64,000 bases of DNA from Glaciecola nitratireducens FR1064 (GTDB taxonomy: Bacteria > Pseudomonadota > Gammaproteobacteria > Enterobacterales > Alteromonadaceae): contig NC_016041.1 in NCBI RefSeq assembly GCF_000226565.1, forward strand, positions 2,914,001-2,978,000. Direction: 5' to 3'. The translations under genes and the position numbers were made by a program. The notes below the pieces were generated by a model. That model was not told the DNA's origin. It made no database searches and saw nothing but the letters and a program-made list of their open reading frames with translations. How positions within the stretch are numbered: position 1 is the first letter of the stretch; each line of letters begins with the position of its first letter. Positions 1 to 9,337 of the stretch are shown here, piece after piece.

Positions 1-567
1 AGGGGCGTTGTAGCTTTGCAAATGTGCTTGAGTGAGCAAACATAATTCGCATTCCCGTTCTAATTGCGAGAGGTTGAGAAGAATATCATCCAGTATTTTC
101 TGAGCCTGTTTGAGCTTACTGTTTCGCGCCAAATATTGAACATTATACAATGCTAATTGCAGGTCAAATTCTGAATTGACATTGGGTTTGCTGTGAGTAT
201 CCAGAAGGTGTTTGAGCGCAGTCATACTATTTTGCTGAAGATAAGTCGCGGCCAATAACAGCACAACCTCCTCTTTAGAATAATCAGCATCATAAGCATT
301 GAGGAAATACTTTTCTGCAGAAGCGTGATCGCCTAAGGAAAAATAAATTAAGCCTAAGTTAAAGCGAGCTTCTATAAAAGATGGTGTTTGCTCTATTGCA
401 TTTTTATAAACGATTATGGCCTGATTATATTGTTTATTAGCAACCAAGGTTTCAGCCTGCTCAACGATTTCTTGCGGTGTTTTAGGGCTGAAACAACTGA
501 CCAAAAACAAACTTATAATAATGATGGCTGTAGGGCGAAACAATATTTGGAACTCCATGGTTAACAT
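1..567 (-). CDS. PEP-CTERM system TPR-repeat lipoprotein (PrsT-like), 3' part cut off by window edge
   Basis: The frame is open from ATG 567 to the window edge (189 codons), so the C-terminus is missing. The N-terminus has a hydrophobic segment ending in a lipobox, LFLVSC, with Cys25 as the probable lipidated residue. Tetratricopeptide-like repeats follow, for example VANKQYNQAIIVYKNAIEQ and FNLGLIYFSLGDHASAEKYF. This arrangement (lipoprotein signal, then an EIVEQAETLVANKQY-type opening, then TPRs) matches the PEP-CTERM-associated TPR lipoprotein family, which is usually found next to exosortase and exopolysaccharide genes. That fits the PEP-CTERM proteins directly downstream on the same strand. 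A second ATG at 558 is an alternative start; neither has a strong ribosome binding site. It is predicted to be membrane-anchored and to act as a protein-protein scaffold; no catalytic role is visible. Confidence 0.7.
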   Translation of the reverse strand, partial: MLTMEFQILFRPTAIIIISLFLVSCFSPKTPQEIVEQAETLVANKQYNQAIIVYKNAIEQTPSFIEARFNLGLIYFSLGDHASAEKYFLNAYDADYSKEEVVLLLAATYLQQNSMTALKHLLDTHSKPNVNSEFDLQLALYNVQYLARNSKLKQAQKILDDILLNLSQLERECELCLLTQAHLQSYNAP

Positions 568-629
568 GCGCACTAACTTGTTAATAATCTACTGCAATAA
601 AAGGTAATGCACTAGCACTAATATTAGTC

Positions 630-660
630 TAAACAACTCCCCGATAAGAGGAGTTGTTTA
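630..660 (-). terminator. Hairpin downstream of the giant PEP-CTERM gene
   Basis: An 11-bp inverted repeat (630-640 with 650-660) with a 9-nt loop lies just past the stop codon of the 2005-codon gene. The T-tract on the minus strand is poor, so it may be a weak terminator or an RNA 3' end stabiliser. Confidence 0.4.
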
Positions 661-674
661 TTAAGCAGACTATA

Positions 675-3600
675 TTATAAGTTACTTTTCTTATTAGCGC
701 GTTTACGTAATCCTAAAAAGAGTAAACCTGAGAGCATTAACAATAACGAACCTGGAGCAGATACTTGAGTCGGTCCGCCTGGTGAGCTAACAGAAGCACG
801 CAAGTCATCATAAATATCAATATTATCGCCATCAAATGAGAGGTTTAAGCTCCAGCCTCCAGTGTGTCTTTTGAGCCAGTTTCCAGTCCAGTTACCTTCC
901 ATTTCATCGGTAAAGCCAAAGAACTCGAATGATGCTGTGAGTAAGCCACCAGCTGCATCATATAAATCACCGCTAACGTCAAAGAAGCTAAAGTCTTGGC
1001 TAATTAAGGTATCAAAATCTAATAAAGACAATATCGAAAGCGACATATCACCTAATATATTGAAATTACCATCAATATCGATAGCATCATAACCTATGCC
1101 TCGTTCGGTCCCCCAAATCTCCATTACCCAGTCAACATCATTGGCACTTACATTGCCGATGAACGTCATTAAGCCTGGGCTATTCCCCGGATTCACAGAG
1201 GCTCCCAGTAATGAAGTATCGCCGGCAAAGGTGCCGCTACCAGAGATATTCCCAGTCAGCGTAAGTAATTCACCCGCATCCATTGCAATAAGGCCATTGT
1301 TAATCAGTATGCCGCCTATCGTTGCATCCTCAGCAAATGTTATCTTGCCAGGTGTCGCGTTATTCAATAAGCCTGCATTGGTGAATGTTGCACCCACTTG
1401 GTTTTCAATTAATCCAGAGTTTTGCAGGATGCCGTTATTGCTTAACGTCGAACCTGCTTGGTTAATTAAGTTGCCTCTATTTTGGAGAGTGTTAGATGAA
1501 TAGATATTGCCAAGAAACTGGCCATTTTCATCATTCACTTTGAACGAATCTTGCGCACCTATTTCAATCAAGCCATTGTTCACAATCGTCGCATTATTAA
1601 TTAACAAGGCCTTGTTAACAAATAGCTGACCATTCTCAACTTTGCTTTGACCAGATAACTTGATGCTGCCATCGTTCGTGATCATCGTTTGTGAGTTAAC
1701 TAAGGCAAGTTCGCCATCAACGCCAACTTTCTTCATTGTGCCGTTAACCAAAGTTCCAGCAGAAATATCAATAACACCGCGGTTATTAATAATACCATTT
1801 GAAATTAACAGTCCTTCTTGCACCTGATCAACCGGACCGGTAGGTGAATCAAAAGTATCTAGCACATAACTCTCAAGATTAATTTCACCGTCGTTCTCAA
1901 TTTTACCGGTGCTGCCGATCATGAGTACGCCACTGTTGTTAATAACGCCCGTTTCACTATTCGAAATGATTGCGCTGTTGTTCACAACGCCGCGGTTATT
2001 GAAGGTGCCACTGTTGTCGAGATTAGCATCCATTGACGTGATGCCTTCGAGATCAAAGCCAGCCGAGCCTAATGCTGATCCTAAACCGCTTATAAGTTGA
2101 TCGACATCTGCACTTTTTATATCAGTTAAGGATGCAACAAGGTCACCAAAGTCTTTGGTTGGTAAATTCGCTATTTTTTGTTGGATAGTCTCAATTAAAC
2201 CACTTGGCGTATACGTATTTCCTTTGGAGTACATTGCTTTATAAAGTTTCACCAAATCAGCAGCAGCAGCGTTAGATGAAGCATTCACATCGGTTAGGGT
2301 AAGCGCAATGCCATTGCGCAGATAGTCTTCTGATTTAAAGAACACTTTATCGGTCCAACGTGCATATAACGCTTCTAATTCATTGATATCACCTGGTGTA
2401 AAGTCATCACCGTTTGTTGATGTCGCTAGACCACGGCCATAGCTGAGATAGTACGATTTGCGCGTTTGTTGATTGCTAGCATTATTCCAAGGCTCATAAC
2501 TCTCTCCACGACAGTTACTATCTCTAGCGCAATCTAATGCACCTATATTTAGACCCTCAGCCTCCATCATCATCAACATCGTCCACTCAAAGCGATTTTC
2601 ATCGCTCGAAGTACCCTGATTATTTTCAAAGAAATTACTGTCGTTAAACATTGAAAATGCTTGTATACCAGTACCATCTTTAGCAAAACCCGCACTATTT
2701 GAAAAATCGTAGTTTATGCCACTATCATTGCCATAAATACCGCCTCCACTTCTACGCGCGCCATAATAGTACTTGTAACAAGCCAGTAGGTCCGTTGCAC
2801 ATGCTGCATTAAGCTGAGCGTTACCCGAATATTTAATAACTTCTGAGCGGATAAAATCACGATCTTTCGCTAAAGAGCCTTTGTTAGGGCCGTAGATATC
2901 GCTAGAACTGTCGGTCGCTAGGTTAGAAACTAGGTACTTTTCATAAAGGTGTATTGCCCAAGCTTTAGAGCTATCTGCATTTACGGTACCTTTAAAGCCA
3001 TTCGCTGATTGACGTGCAAGCTCGTTGTTGTATTTCTGGTTAACATTCTGTAGAGCTTGTTTATCGTTTTGCAAGGACTGCACAGAAGCGTAGAAATCTT
3101 GAGCAGCTTGACCTTGTCCTGCAATATCACTTTGACCAATAGCGCTGCCCTTAACGCCATTATTAAAGAAGCCATGATTATCAATAACGCCGGTATTGGT
3201 AATTGTGGCGTAATTGTTAACCTCTGCGCCCTGAGCGTTAGTCATTGCTGCGTTATTGCTTAACTGCCCTAAATTCGAGAGAGAGCCATTATTTTCGATG
3301 CGTGTACTGGCCGTTTGTCCGCTACCGTCATCAACGCTGTTAATTGAACCAAAGTTAACCAGTGTGTCGTGATTTACCAACTCACCTCTGTTTTCGATAC
3401 GACCCAAATTGGTGGTTTCGGATATATTTGCCAAGCCAATTTGTTCGGTGCCATTTTCCAAACGGCCAGTATTAGAGAGTACAGCAGGGTTTTGTTCTGG
3501 GCCTTTGTTGTTGATCAACTGCCCAGTGTTCAACAGGTAGCCATTGTTGTCTAAGGCACCACTGTTGTAAGTGCTTGCGCCAACGTGGTTGACCATAACG

Positions 3601-6600
3601 GCGTTGTTTTCAATATTGCCCTCATTAACCAGTAAGCTTCCACTTTCGTTTTCCCAAACGCCGAAGCCATCACTGGTCATAGCCACCACTAGGTTTTGGA
3701 CAACTTTTGCCGCAACATCAACCGTGCCACCACTCTTTCTGAGGTCGTTTAAGGCGTGAGTTGATTCGACATAGTCCTGCGTTCTTGTTTCACGGTTTAC
3801 GTAAGCGTCTGAATCAATCCACAACAGTCTATCGTTTGCATTGACTTGAGCTGCGGTTTCCATTTTTTTGTTTTCGTCTAAAAACAACTGCTGTGCTGCC
3901 TCTGTTGCAGCAAGATTCGTGGTACGTAAGGCCATAGCATTGCTATTACGCCAATCTCCATTTGCGCCAAATAGAGTAGTAAAGTCGGCGTCTTTTGTCC
4001 CGTTAGTAATGGTTTGCCCAACGTCGTTCAATACGTAACCACTGTTAGATACTGTACCTACGTTGAGAAGCTCGGCGCCAGCTGAGTTAGCTGCGCTTTT
4101 CGTCATACGCAATTCGCCACCTGCATCGATAACTAAATTACCCGTATTATTCACATCAACGTAATTGGTAAACTGTCTTTGCTGTGCTCTCTCTATCTCA
4201 AGTTCTCCACCCGCAAAAACTCTCAACGTGCCGGCGTTGTTTAAGCTTTCAAGCTCTTTACGCTCCAGCGATAATGAACCGTGTACGTCGATTTCGCCGC
4301 CGTAGTAATTGGCAAACAAATTCGAAGATTTATTATTCTCTTCCGTCAACTCAATCGCACCGTAGTTATTAATAACGCCTTCGTTAATAAATTGACCATC
4401 AAACTTCAACCAGCCGTTCGCCCCTACCAATAAGCTTGGCGTGCCATTGCTTCCTGATGCTGCGTTGATAAATTTATGACCGTCATTCTCAACACCGGCA
4501 TTACTGTAAACGTCACCAAAAACCTGCAATTTACCGTTATTGATCACACCCGCTACGGTACTCGTTTGTCCAGCAAGCCCCTCGCTTGCAAGGCTTCGCA
4601 CCTTATAATTATTGTCCTTACCGAGCTCTAACCCTCCCCCCGCTTCGACTGTGAAGGTTTTGCCGCCATCGTTGGTAAAGAGTCCGTCTTGCATAACATG
4701 TGCGGCAGACTTATTGCCAATTTTCAATTCATTGAAAATGCTGTCTTGAACGACAGTATCTCCCGCTGCTAATTGCTGGATGCTATTAGCTGAATTGTCG
4801 TAAAGGTTTCTTTGGTGCTTCGTGCGCTGAGCAGCTAATACTTTGCTGGTGCTTAGATCCACGTCAATACGATCATCATTGTCATAGAAAGAATCACTAC
4901 TTCCACCTTCGGCCCGAGCTTGGAAAACAATTTCGCCAAAGGCGTTGAAGGTAAGCGCTTTTCCAGCAATACCTTGTTGTGCCGTTTCAGACTCGACGCC
5001 TTCCGCATTCTTCGCCAGTGCATTCCAATTATTTACGGCAAACGTGTCCTTAAATAAATCTACCTGATATAAGCTGCTAGATTTTGCTTCATAGGAAAGT
5101 ACTGGCCCAAACTCTAAACCAGGCAAGCCGTCACCTTCGATATCAATTTCAACAGATAACAAGTCAATAGTGGCTTTTGCTTTCAAGTCTAAGTAAGTAT
5201 GATTACTCAGGTTCGCGTTGACTGAAAATGTTGGTGTTGCACTAACGGTTTTATCATTTACGTTTTCGTTAACGCCTAATATGTTTGACTCGGCACTTAA
5301 TGCAATTTCAGGTAAGTCATCCCATACGCCATAATAGGACGTTTGTTTGCCAATTTGTCCGCGAATGCGCACTTCGTTATCAAACTCAAGATTGACCATT
5401 AACTCTGGAGAAAGTGATACATCGGTTTTTAACTCAATAACAGGACCAACTTTGGCATCACCTAGCTCAATGCTGCCAGTCACTGGGCCGGTATCAACAC
5501 CGAACTGATCAAGTGAAAATTTAGCACCATCTTTAAGGCCAAATGCGTAACCTAAAACTTGATCCAAATCGAGTTGTAAGCTTAACAATTCACCGCCGAT
5601 AACCTTGCTTGCAGTACCGCCTGAAAAGCCAACGCTTGCGCCATCATCTTCAGAAAAAGGTAGAGAAAAACCAACTGAAATAGGCGCTGAACTTATTGAG
5701 TCTTTTGCATTTTGCCATTTCTCTTTATTTTCACCGCTTAACTGTTCACTTAGTTGGCCATCGACTGTGCCGACAAGAAGCGGCGTTGCGTCGGTGTAGA
5801 GGCTGTCTTTAAATGTCTCTATTAACTCACCTCCAGGGTTGGCGATGAGATTACCAATATTAACCAAAACTTCGTCTGGATTAGGGTTAAACACGATAAA
5901 AGTAGCCTCAGACCCTGGTTTTTCTCCAGAACCTGTATCGAGCTTAATTAATGGAACTTTGAAGTCTGTGCTATATAAATTGAAGGTTTCATCAAGAAAA
6001 CAGCCGAGTAAACAGGCTTCAGCGAACAGATTTATGTTCGCTTCTATATTCACGCCAGTTTCTAAGAATAACGACGGCGCGTCTAATCTAAATTCTGACT
6101 TGCTATCAACTAAATTTGATTTCGTATCAAGTTTGGAGAAGTCGACTCCCAAACCTTCATATTGATAGACGGCTGAGGGTGCATATTCAACTTTTGCATC
6201 AAAAGTGCCAGGATCAAATTCCATTTTTAAATACGGTAAAACATAAGTTTCTAATTCTATACCCGCGGCGGCTCCCGCTTTGGCGCAACCGACAAGCGGC
6301 AGGCAAGCTTCTGCTATAGCACCAACGCCTAATCTCGCGGTTGGTGGACGCCCAAACACAGAGTTCCATTGGCTTGAAGTAAGGCTGTAGTCAATACTGG
6401 TGCTCGTTTGGTTGGCACCCCAAATATTGCGGTCAGTTACACCAAAACGCAAAGCGCCAAAACCATCTTCATCAATCTGATTTTTGATTTGTTCAGGTGT
6501 AAACTGAAATTGATCAATGAATTCTTGGCTAGGAGATGTCCCTATCCATTTGGTGTTTTCAGGTGTTTGAACGCCTGCTATAGCTGGTGAAGAAATTGCT

Positions 6601-6692
6601 AAGCAAGCAGCTAACCATGACGCTTTATACGCATGCGCTTTATGTTGCTGAATAGCCAAAGTGATGGGGGATAATTTTCCTAAACTGCGCAT
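675..6692 (-). CDS. Giant repeat-rich PEP-CTERM surface protein (2005 aa)
   Basis: A Sec signal peptide (residues 1-39, cleavage after AIA) is followed by a beta-rich N-terminal region (about 40-600) with two similar cysteine motifs, EACLPLVGC and EACLLGC. Residues about 700-1190 and 1550-1870 are long series of degenerate repeats built on N-x-G and N-N-x-G units (for example SGTFNNRGVVNNSAIISNS), of the kind that folds as a parallel beta-helix in adhesins. Between the two blocks lies a non-repetitive, more helical stretch (about 1195-1550) with its own cysteines. The C-terminus is a PEP-CTERM-type signal: VSAPGS, a hydrophobic helix, then RKR. This predicts exosortase processing and delivery to the cell surface or extracellular matrix. 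Start ATG 6692 has GGAG about 8 nt upstream. A role in adhesion or matrix formation is inference. The protein shares its strand with the PrsT-like lipoprotein gene. Confidence 0.75.
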   Translation of the reverse strand: MRSLGKLSPITLAIQQHKAHAYKASWLAACLAISSPAIAGVQTPENTKWIGTSPSQEFIDQFQFTPEQIKNQIDEDGFGALRFGVTDRNIWGANQTSTSIDYSLTSSQWNSVFGRPPTARLGVGAIAEACLPLVGCAKAGAAAGIELETYVLPYLKMEFDPGTFDAKVEYAPSAVYQYEGLGVDFSKLDTKSNLVDSKSEFRLDAPSLFLETGVNIEANINLFAEACLLGCFLDETFNLYSTDFKVPLIKLDTGSGEKPGSEATFIVFNPNPDEVLVNIGNLIANPGGELIETFKDSLYTDATPLLVGTVDGQLSEQLSGENKEKWQNAKDSISSAPISVGFSLPFSEDDGASVGFSGGTASKVIGGELLSLQLDLDQVLGYAFGLKDGAKFSLDQFGVDTGPVTGSIELGDAKVGPVIELKTDVSLSPELMVNLEFDNEVRIRGQIGKQTSYYGVWDDLPEIALSAESNILGVNENVNDKTVSATPTFSVNANLSNHTYLDLKAKATIDLLSVEIDIEGDGLPGLEFGPVLSYEAKSSSLYQVDLFKDTFAVNNWNALAKNAEGVESETAQQGIAGKALTFNAFGEIVFQARAEGGSSDSFYDNDDRIDVDLSTSKVLAAQRTKHQRNLYDNSANSIQQLAAGDTVVQDSIFNELKIGNKSAAHVMQDGLFTNDGGKTFTVEAGGGLELGKDNNYKVRSLASEGLAGQTSTVAGVINNGKLQVFGDVYSNAGVENDGHKFINAASGSNGTPSLLVGANGWLKFDGQFINEGVINNYGAIELTEENNKSSNLFANYYGGEIDVHGSLSLERKELESLNNAGTLRVFAGGELEIERAQQRQFTNYVDVNNTGNLVIDAGGELRMTKSAANSAGAELLNVGTVSNSGYVLNDVGQTITNGTKDADFTTLFGANGDWRNSNAMALRTTNLAATEAAQQLFLDENKKMETAAQVNANDRLLWIDSDAYVNRETRTQDYVESTHALNDLRKSGGTVDVAAKVVQNLVVAMTSDGFGVWENESGSLLVNEGNIENNAVMVNHVGASTYNSGALDNNGYLLNTGQLINNKGPEQNPAVLSNTGRLENGTEQIGLANISETTNLGRIENRGELVNHDTLVNFGSINSVDDGSGQTASTRIENNGSLSNLGQLSNNAAMTNAQGAEVNNYATITNTGVIDNHGFFNNGVKGSAIGQSDIAGQGQAAQDFYASVQSLQNDKQALQNVNQKYNNELARQSANGFKGTVNADSSKAWAIHLYEKYLVSNLATDSSSDIYGPNKGSLAKDRDFIRSEVIKYSGNAQLNAACATDLLACYKYYYGARRSGGGIYGNDSGINYDFSNSAGFAKDGTGIQAFSMFNDSNFFENNQGTSSDENRFEWTMLMMMEAEGLNIGALDCARDSNCRGESYEPWNNASNQQTRKSYYLSYGRGLATSTNGDDFTPGDINELEALYARWTDKVFFKSEDYLRNGIALTLTDVNASSNAAAADLVKLYKAMYSKGNTYTPSGLIETIQQKIANLPTKDFGDLVASLTDIKSADVDQLISGLGSALGSAGFDLEGITSMDANLDNSGTFNNRGVVNNSAIISNSETGVINNSGVLMIGSTGKIENDGEINLESYVLDTFDSPTGPVDQVQEGLLISNGIINNRGVIDISAGTLVNGTMKKVGVDGELALVNSQTMITNDGSIKLSGQSKVENGQLFVNKALLINNATIVNNGLIEIGAQDSFKVNDENGQFLGNIYSSNTLQNRGNLINQAGSTLSNNGILQNSGLIENQVGATFTNAGLLNNATPGKITFAEDATIGGILINNGLIAMDAGELLTLTGNISGSGTFAGDTSLLGASVNPGNSPGLMTFIGNVSANDVDWVMEIWGTERGIGYDAIDIDGNFNILGDMSLSILSLLDFDTLISQDFSFFDVSGDLYDAAGGLLTASFEFFGFTDEMEGNWTGNWLKRHTGGWSLNLSFDGDNIDIYDDLRASVSSPGGPTQVSAPGSLLLMLSGLLFLGLRKRANKKSNL

Positions 6693-6853
6693 GACTATTG
6701 CTCCATGAGTATATTACTGGTTAGCTTACCTAATATCAAAAAAGTGCTGGTGCACAAGAAACTGTTTACTTCTCGGATGATTGTATACCTATGTTTTATA
6801 TTTCATAACTATACAAAGGTCGGTACTAGGTAGACGAAAGTCTGGGGTAACGC

Positions 6854-6881
6854 GAAAAAAAGCGAACCAATTGGTTCGCTT
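6854..6881 (-). terminator. Rho-independent terminator of the diguanylate cyclase gene
   Basis: A 22-bp perfect palindrome (6860-6881, core GCGAACCAATTGGTTCGC) is followed on the minus strand by a run of T. It sits about 60 bp past the stop codon of the GGDEF gene. Confidence 0.8.
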
Positions 6882-6943
6882 CAAATAATTTATGGGAGCT
6901 TAAGCAGGTGTGACATAATTTCAGCTTGGAATTTAGATGCTAC

Positions 6944-7960
6944 TTAACTGATTGGCATTACTCGGTTACGTCCAAGCGTTTTTGCTTTATAAAGCAGTTT
7001 GTCTGCGCGTTCCACCAAGTCATGGGGCTGTTCACCTTTGGTTCGTTGGGCAACGCCAATTGATACAGTTACGTCACCCAGCACGTTGCCAGTGCGCCTA
7101 TCTTTTACCGCAATTTTCTCAATTGAGCGTCGCATTACATCTGCGATATGCCTTGCTTTTTGTAAGTCTGCACCTGGCATCAATATAACAAATTCTTCGC
7201 CGCCGTAGCGGAAGACTTGTGCATCTTCACGGCAACCGGATTGTAATTTTTTAGCGACCGCTTTCAGTACTAAGTCTCCCATTAAATGCCCATGGGTATC
7301 ATTAATGATTTTAAAATGATCAATGTCTATAAGCATTAATGACATCTTATCGATACCTATTTTGCTCTCGATTTCTGAATCAAAATAACGTCGGTTGCAT
7401 AAGCCTGTAAGAGCATCGTATAAGGCTTCGTGTTGACTTTCCTGCAGCTTTAATTTTAGCGACTCTATCTCTTTTTCAGCTTTGACTAATGAACCACTAA
7501 AACTAATAGTTTTTTGCCTAATGGCTTGTAATTCATGCACCATCTTGCGTACCAATGCCATAACCTCGGTAACTGACAAGCCTTCTTTTTCTACTTTCGA
7601 CAAGTTATCGAGATTAGCGTCCATTAAGGATTTAAATTCAGTCGTGTCAGATTTTGTGTCTTTCATCGATTGCGACACTTCTAATAACATTGCTTCCATG
7701 CTTTGGCGCAATTGCCAAGCATCGACTTCCTGCTTTTCAGATAAATAATTACGATATAACTCTTTTGTTTTCGCCACGGAAAGCGGATAACCTTTTTGCA
7801 GGTTTTCATCAATGTCCTGATTTAACTGTGGAGAATCGTTAGAAACATACGTATACCAGAGGGCATAATTGGTGGGGATAGCGGGAATATTATATTTCAA
7901 CAACAAAGGTATAGTGCTTTTGAGAGTTTGAAATGATTTTTCTATGTCGGTCTTTGCCAT
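6944..7960 (-). CDS. Diguanylate cyclase (GGDEF domain)
   Basis: The 338-residue protein would make cyclic di-GMP from two GTP. The C-terminal GGDEF domain carries the active-site motif GGEEF at residues 253-257 within FRYGGEEFVILMPG, preceded by DIDHFKIINDTHGH and followed by VSIGVA and RADKLLYKAKTLGRN. The N-terminal ~170 residues have no transmembrane segment. They form a cytoplasmic sensor-like region with an NYALWYTYVSN motif seen in other proteobacterial GGDEF proteins, then a probable coiled coil (about 95-175). The product-inhibition site upstream of GGEEF reads REDA instead of RxxD, so canonical feedback inhibition is probably weak or absent. It lies between two PEP-CTERM genes; c-di-GMP control of surface matrix would make sense, but that link is inferred. 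It appears monocistronic, with a terminator on each side. Confidence 0.92.
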   Translation of the reverse strand: MAKTDIEKSFQTLKSTIPLLLKYNIPAIPTNYALWYTYVSNDSPQLNQDIDENLQKGYPLSVAKTKELYRNYLSEKQEVDAWQLRQSMEAMLLEVSQSMKDTKSDTTEFKSLMDANLDNLSKVEKEGLSVTEVMALVRKMVHELQAIRQKTISFSGSLVKAEKEIESLKLKLQESQHEALYDALTGLCNRRYFDSEIESKIGIDKMSLMLIDIDHFKIINDTHGHLMGDLVLKAVAKKLQSGCREDAQVFRYGGEEFVILMPGADLQKARHIADVMRRSIEKIAVKDRRTGNVLGDVTVSIGVAQRTKGEQPHDLVERADKLLYKAKTLGRNRVMPIS

Positions 7961-8105
7961 CGGTTACATCCCACTGAGTCTTGCAAAAAAAGCGATTATT
8001 AGCTGAACTAGAGATTAGCGATAATTGAGTGCGCTTACAAATTTATTAGTGTAGCGATTTTTGTTCTTTAGCATGAAATTTTGCTAGAACTCAGTATTTC
8101 AAAAA

Positions 8106-8160
8106 AAAAGCCTGCTTGTTGACGTGACCAATTTGTTGAGTCAACTCAATGCAGGCTTTT
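8106..8160 (-). terminator. Terminator of the small PEP-CTERM gene
   Basis: The arms AAAAGCCTGC (8106-8115) and GCAGGCTTTT (8151-8160) flank a 35-nt loop that contains a smaller inverted repeat. Nine A residues at 8101-8109 give a T-tract on the minus strand. Confidence 0.7.
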
Positions 8161-8230
8161 TAACTTATATTTATATTGTGTTGTTTTTAACGTCCTCGCA
8201 TCATTTAAAACAACCTAATTAGATAACTAA

Positions 8231-8860
8231 TTATTTAGCTTTACGTTGTCTAACGCTTAACGCTAAACCTAACAATCCCATTCCAAACAATAGGGCAATA
8301 GAGGGTGAAGGAACAACGCGAACGTCGTCAATAAAATTACCTAAAGAACTATTCGGTGTAACAGAGGTAAACTTTATTTGACTGCGGTCTGCTTGTGCTT
8401 GGAAACTGTAAGTGAATAATTGCCAGACATTTTTGGTCAACTCAACAGTATCTTCGATAAACGATGGCGTTGAGCGGCATCTTTGTCCAAGACAAATAGC
8501 GCTATTCGCTAGTTCAACTGACAAGCTATCGCTATTTCCTCGACCAGCCGCAGCAAAACTCAATGTGTACCAATTACCTGCTTCGGTTTCAAAATCCTGC
8601 CAAATTGACCATGGTCCAGTGCCACTTGCGTTTAATTCAAGATGTTGGAACCCATCATACGATGGAAGCCCGAATAGGTCCCAGATTTCAAACGATCTGC
8701 TGCTTTGCCATCCCGCAATTGTTGGAGCGTTTGCAAAATTCGTTCTTACTCCCTCACCAGGCTGCTCAAAGCTGCCGTTTACAATTAAATTTGCATTTGC
8801 AGTGGCTGATAACAAGACCATACCTAACAACATTGCAGTACTACATAACATTTTTTTCAT
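8231..8860 (-). CDS. PEP-CTERM protein with an N-terminal NLIVNGSFE-type beta-sandwich domain
   Basis: The 209-residue secreted protein starts MKKMLCSTAMLL; the signal peptide probably ends ANA at residue 23. The mature part opens with NLIVNGSFEQPG and continues with HLELNASGTGPWSIWQDF and WYTLSFAAAGR. This resembles the galactose-binding-like/DUF642 type of PEP-CTERM protein. The C-terminus has VPSPS, a hydrophobic helix and a basic tail (RQRKAK), a typical exosortase sorting signal. The ATG at 8860 is chosen over an upstream in-frame start at 8902 because GGAGAT stands about 7 nt before it and the signal peptide begins there. The ligand is unknown. Sugar binding on the surface or in the matrix is a guess from the fold family. 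Confidence 0.8.
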   Translation of the reverse strand: MKKMLCSTAMLLGMVLLSATANANLIVNGSFEQPGEGVRTNFANAPTIAGWQSSRSFEIWDLFGLPSYDGFQHLELNASGTGPWSIWQDFETEAGNWYTLSFAAAGRGNSDSLSVELANSAICLGQRCRSTPSFIEDTVELTKNVWQLFTYSFQAQADRSQIKFTSVTPNSSLGNFIDDVRVVPSPSIALLFGMGLLGLALSVRQRKAK

Positions 8861-9337
8861 ATTAAGATCTCCAAAGACGACTATAGGACTAAAGTTAATC
8901 AAGCGTCTTAAGCAATTTTAAGACCAAATCATAACCCCATAACTTCATTGGAAAAAATTATAATTAACTTATACTTAAAAGGGATTTGTAAAAAAAACTG
9001 ACACTTTTATTGTAGCTAAAGCTTCCTTTAAACTTTGAACGCCATACGTCTGCTTTGCCGTATTTAAGAGCCAGTTGATCAGGTAAAAAATGACAGATTG
9101 CAGACCGTTCACATCACCTGCTATTGCAAATAAAAACTCCGGCCTGCTCGCGAAGGCGGCGGTTAGGTCAAATAGACTACTAATCTCTATCAAACTTTAT
9201 GAAGGTCTAGCGTTAGTGCATACAAACCACGGCAGTGGCAAGCATCTGAGACACCGCCCATGTTATAATAACCTGTCCTGCTTGAGCCCTTTATTCATAT
9301 TTTGCGTAAAAGATAATATTACTGTTGAGGAATCAGA
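8861..9337. other. 477-bp intergenic region without a convincing gene
   Basis: This is the divergent region between the PEP-CTERM gene and the DUF4149-like gene. Only short frames are present. The longest minus-strand frame (8975-9193, TTG start) has no ribosome binding site and no family I recognise. The region must contain both promoters, but I could not assign -35/-10 boxes with confidence. Confidence 0.5.

Noticed and set aside
5839-6165. 108-codon plus-strand frame opposite the giant PEP-CTERM gene
   Set aside because: Antisense shadow; no ribosome binding site, and the opposite strand encodes a coherent secreted protein.
8975-9193. 72-codon minus-strand frame in the 8861-9337 gap
   Set aside because: TTG start, no ribosome binding site, no recognisable family and no partner gene; treated as chance.
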